The notes beneath the pieces were generated by a model. That model saw nothing but the letters and a program-made list of their open reading frames with translations, had not been told where the DNA came from and did no database searches. The position numbers and the translations under genes are program-made. A stretch of DNA of 6,124 bases from Clostridia bacterium (GTDB lineage: Bacteria; Bacillota; Clostridia; Lutisporales; Lutisporaceae), in assembly GCA_029256365.1 (NCBI GenBank), contig JAQSYB010000123.1:1-6124 (forward strand). Reading direction: 5' to 3'. Positions 4,940 to 6,124 of this stretch are shown piece after piece (within the stretch, counting starts at the first letter, position 1; each line of letters opens with the position of its first letter).

Positions 4940-5731
4940 TTATATCATTTTCGCAACCAATACGATTAAATAGGCGGAAGGTACAAGTACAGGAAATGCA
5001 AGTGCAGTCCCAATCACTTTCGTCAGTACCATACCAGCTACACAGTTGTTAAATTCAGCTATACTGCACTTATCATCTATTACATCGTCTGTCATAATAG
5101 ATAAATATGGGTCTATAAATATAGCCATCACTATGATTGCAAGGCCGTTAAGAATGGCACTTAGCGTGATACACGTCGCTCTCAGTGCAGGCTCTATACT
5201 GCCTGCATATATTGGAGCCAGCGCCCCTACAGTTAATAGTGCTACACATATTGTATTGAGCAGCATAAGCTTAAGTGGGAGCTTACGCAGATTAAAGGTT
5301 CCAATATTTAGCTTTGAAGGCTTCTTTATGCTTTCTTTGATATATCGGACACCGGATTTTGAAAAGCTATGCAGTACCAGCTTTGAAACTGAGCGATTTA
5401 CTGAAAAGGCTTCCACTGCCTTATGGAATATTCTTTGAAAAAATGGAATCATAAATGCTCCCACTATGGAAGCGATCACAGCAGTTAATATAATAAGATT
5501 AAAAAGTCCAATTAAGGTTTCTGAATATGGATTTCTCTCCACATACTTGGTCAATAGTGGTACCTGCAATGTATTTGCAGTCCGGGATGCCAAAGCCAGT
5601 ATGTTAAATAGAGCAAAGGATACCGCTACTCTACCAGTCTTTACCCCAACCAGCCTCACAGCATATGCTAGGGTACCAATCAGCGTTATTACAAAGTTAA
5701 GAAGCAGCACAATCGCAATCTGTGTGGTCAT
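4940..5731 (-). CDS. amj: Lipid II flippase, Amj family (DUF2837)
   Basis: A 263-residue integral membrane protein assigned to the Amj (alternate to MurJ; B. subtilis YdaH) family. Family members move lipid-linked peptidoglycan precursors across the cytoplasmic membrane and can replace MurJ. About six hydrophobic segments can be seen, near residues 5-27, 33-58, 72-98, 152-178, 183-207 and 233-261. A basic cytosolic stretch (about 100-151, with HKAVEAFSVNRSVSKLVLHSFSKSGVRYIKES) lies between segments three and four. Recognisable features are the N-terminal NFVITLIGTLAYAVRLVGVKTGRVAVSFALFNI block, SRTANTLQVPLL, and DPYLSIMTDDVIDDK before the last segment. B. subtilis Amj is of similar length. 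The start is fixed by AAGGAG at 7-nt spacing. A 16-bp palindrome lies 23-38 bp upstream of the start and may be an operator. No classical ECF sigma promoter such as TGAAAC...CGTC, as used for B. subtilis amj, is seen. Confidence 0.9.
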   Translation of the reverse strand: MTTQIAIVLLLNFVITLIGTLAYAVRLVGVKTGRVAVSFALFNILALASRTANTLQVPLLTKYVERNPYSETLIGLFNLIILTAVIASIVGAFMIPFFQRIFHKAVEAFSVNRSVSKLVLHSFSKSGVRYIKESIKKPSKLNIGTFNLRKLPLKLMLLNTICVALLTVGALAPIYAGSIEPALRATCITLSAILNGLAIIVMAIFIDPYLSIMTDDVIDDKCSIAEFNNCVAGMVLTKVIGTALAFPVLVPSAYLIVLVAKMI

Positions 5732-5753
5732 AGAGCATCTCCTTTACATAAAT

Positions 5754-5769
5754 ATCATTGTACAATGAT
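5754..5769. promoter_or_regulatory. 16-bp perfect palindrome upstream of amj, possible operator
   Basis: ATCATTGTACAATGAT is a perfect inverted repeat 23-38 bp upstream of the amj ATG. The heptamer GTACAAT in its right half (5760-5766) recurs at 5774-5780, 14 bp away, and TACAAT resembles a -10 box on the minus strand. The position fits a dimeric repressor covering the amj promoter; no regulator gene is in view. It could also be a short hairpin in the transcript. Confidence 0.4.
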
Positions 5770-5880
5770 CTGAGTACAATACTTATTCTATCATATATGT
5801 ATTTAATCTTTATACAGTAGTTATGTCAATTATTACAAATATAGTATTGCCACATTTATGTTATTGCAACGACTTATACT

Positions 5881-5929
5881 GAAGACTCTTTAGACTCTTC
5901 ACTGCGTTCAGAATGACAGGGTCTGAACG
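5881..5929. repeat. Intergenic dispersed-type repeat fragment
   Basis: The stretch GACTCTTCACTGCGTTCAGAATGACAG resembles a TTC(G/A)CTGCGTTCAGAATGACA-type sequence I recall from intergenic regions of many anaerobes. It contains an 8-bp inverted repeat, CGTTCAGA (5905-5912) and TCTGAACG (5922-5929), and a direct repeat GACTCTT (5884-5890, 5893-5899). Its base composition is richer in GC than the surrounding AT-rich spacer. No ORF or transposase accompanies it, so it looks like a non-coding palindromic element or remnant. Confidence 0.5.
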
Positions 5930-5984
5930 TTCTGTTCATTTAAGTATCAATATAACACTTTAACAAAACCTATTTAAAAGCAAG

Positions 5985-6019
5985 GACCCCTAAGCTTATT
6001 TTAGCTTAAGGGTCTTTTT
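5985..6019. terminator. Terminator downstream of the partial right-hand gene
   Basis: GACCCCTAAGCT (5985-5996) pairs with AGCTTAAGGGTC (6003-6014) with one mismatch around the loop TATTTT, followed by T5 (6015-6019) on the plus strand. On the minus strand the hairpin lies 29 nt past the stop of the partial gene and is followed by CTTGCTTTTAAAT. No plus-strand gene precedes it within the window, so its likely client is the minus-strand gene despite the better T-run on the other strand. Confidence 0.75.
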
Positions 6020-6042
6020 ATATGGGGATGAGAAAGCTTTGG

Positions 6043-6124
6043 TTATTGGATATTTGCTAGATATTCCTCAACTTCTTGTGCTGTCTTAAGCTTTAAGACC
6101 TCAGACACCACTTTATTCATTTCA
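6043..6124 (-). CDS. C-terminal end of an unidentified protein (partial)
   Basis: The last 26 complete codons of a minus-strand reading frame that starts beyond the window give EMNKVVSEVLKLKTAQEV followed by EEYLANIQ and TAA. The segment is charged and helical, with no recognisable motif. It has coding character and is followed at a normal distance by a hairpin terminator. The ATG at 6118-6120 could in principle begin a 25-residue ORF, but no ribosome binding site is visible before the window edge, so a truncated gene is more likely. Confidence 0.6.
   Translation of the reverse strand, partial: EMNKVVSEVLKLKTAQEVEEYLANIQ

Overview
The window looks like a chromosomal segment of a low-GC, Gram-positive, spore-forming-type anaerobe (class Clostridia). 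The evidence is AT-rich intergenic DNA, strong GGAGG-type ribosome binding sites, sigma-A-like promoters, U-tailed hairpin terminators, a c-di-AMP (ydaO/yuaA-type) riboswitch, a SleB-family wall hydrolase and an Amj-type lipid II flippase. No phage, transposase, plasmid, CRISPR, rRNA or tRNA gene is visible. The species cannot be fixed from the sequence alone.

Layout. Positions 1-100 hold a candidate terminator and a perfect consensus promoter. Positions 108-235 are a c-di-AMP riboswitch that reads straight into a secreted peptidoglycan-binding/SleB-type hydrolase (245-940, +). A 36-bp perfect palindrome (952-987) separates this gene from the convergent pepD dipeptidase gene (1000-2463, -). 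Upstream of pepD lie a 23-bp-stem hairpin (2571-2624) and a GNAT acetyltransferase gene (2653-3195, -). The GNAT gene has its own promoter, a structured leader of about 130 nt and an attenuator-like terminator just before its ribosome binding site.

The 3330-3780 stretch carries no long gene. It does hold an 18-residue hydrophobic micro-ORF on the minus strand (3427-3483) with a near-ideal ribosome binding site and a candidate terminator. Beside it are 11-bp-phased TTACAA-like repeats resembling a Pho box. An 87-residue hypothetical protein follows (3785-4048, +). Positions 4090-4275 are AT-rich and show nothing convincing. A SEC-C zinc-binding protein (4323-4829, -) lies downstream of amj (4940-5731, -). 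The last 390 bases hold a palindrome close to the amj start, a dispersed-type intergenic repeat, a terminator and the last 26 codons of a minus-strand gene that enters from beyond the window.

How the genes fit together. The two ends share a cell-envelope theme: a c-di-AMP-controlled wall hydrolase at one end and a lipid II flippase at the other. The middle genes (dipeptidase, acetyltransferase, SEC-C protein) are housekeeping or accessory genes and appear to be separate transcription units. The best candidates for something undescribed are the structured attenuator leader before the GNAT gene, the 18-residue membrane micro-ORF with its phased repeats, and the overlap between the riboswitch pseudoknot and the Shine-Dalgarno sequence. 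None is proven from one sequence; each depends on comparative evidence.
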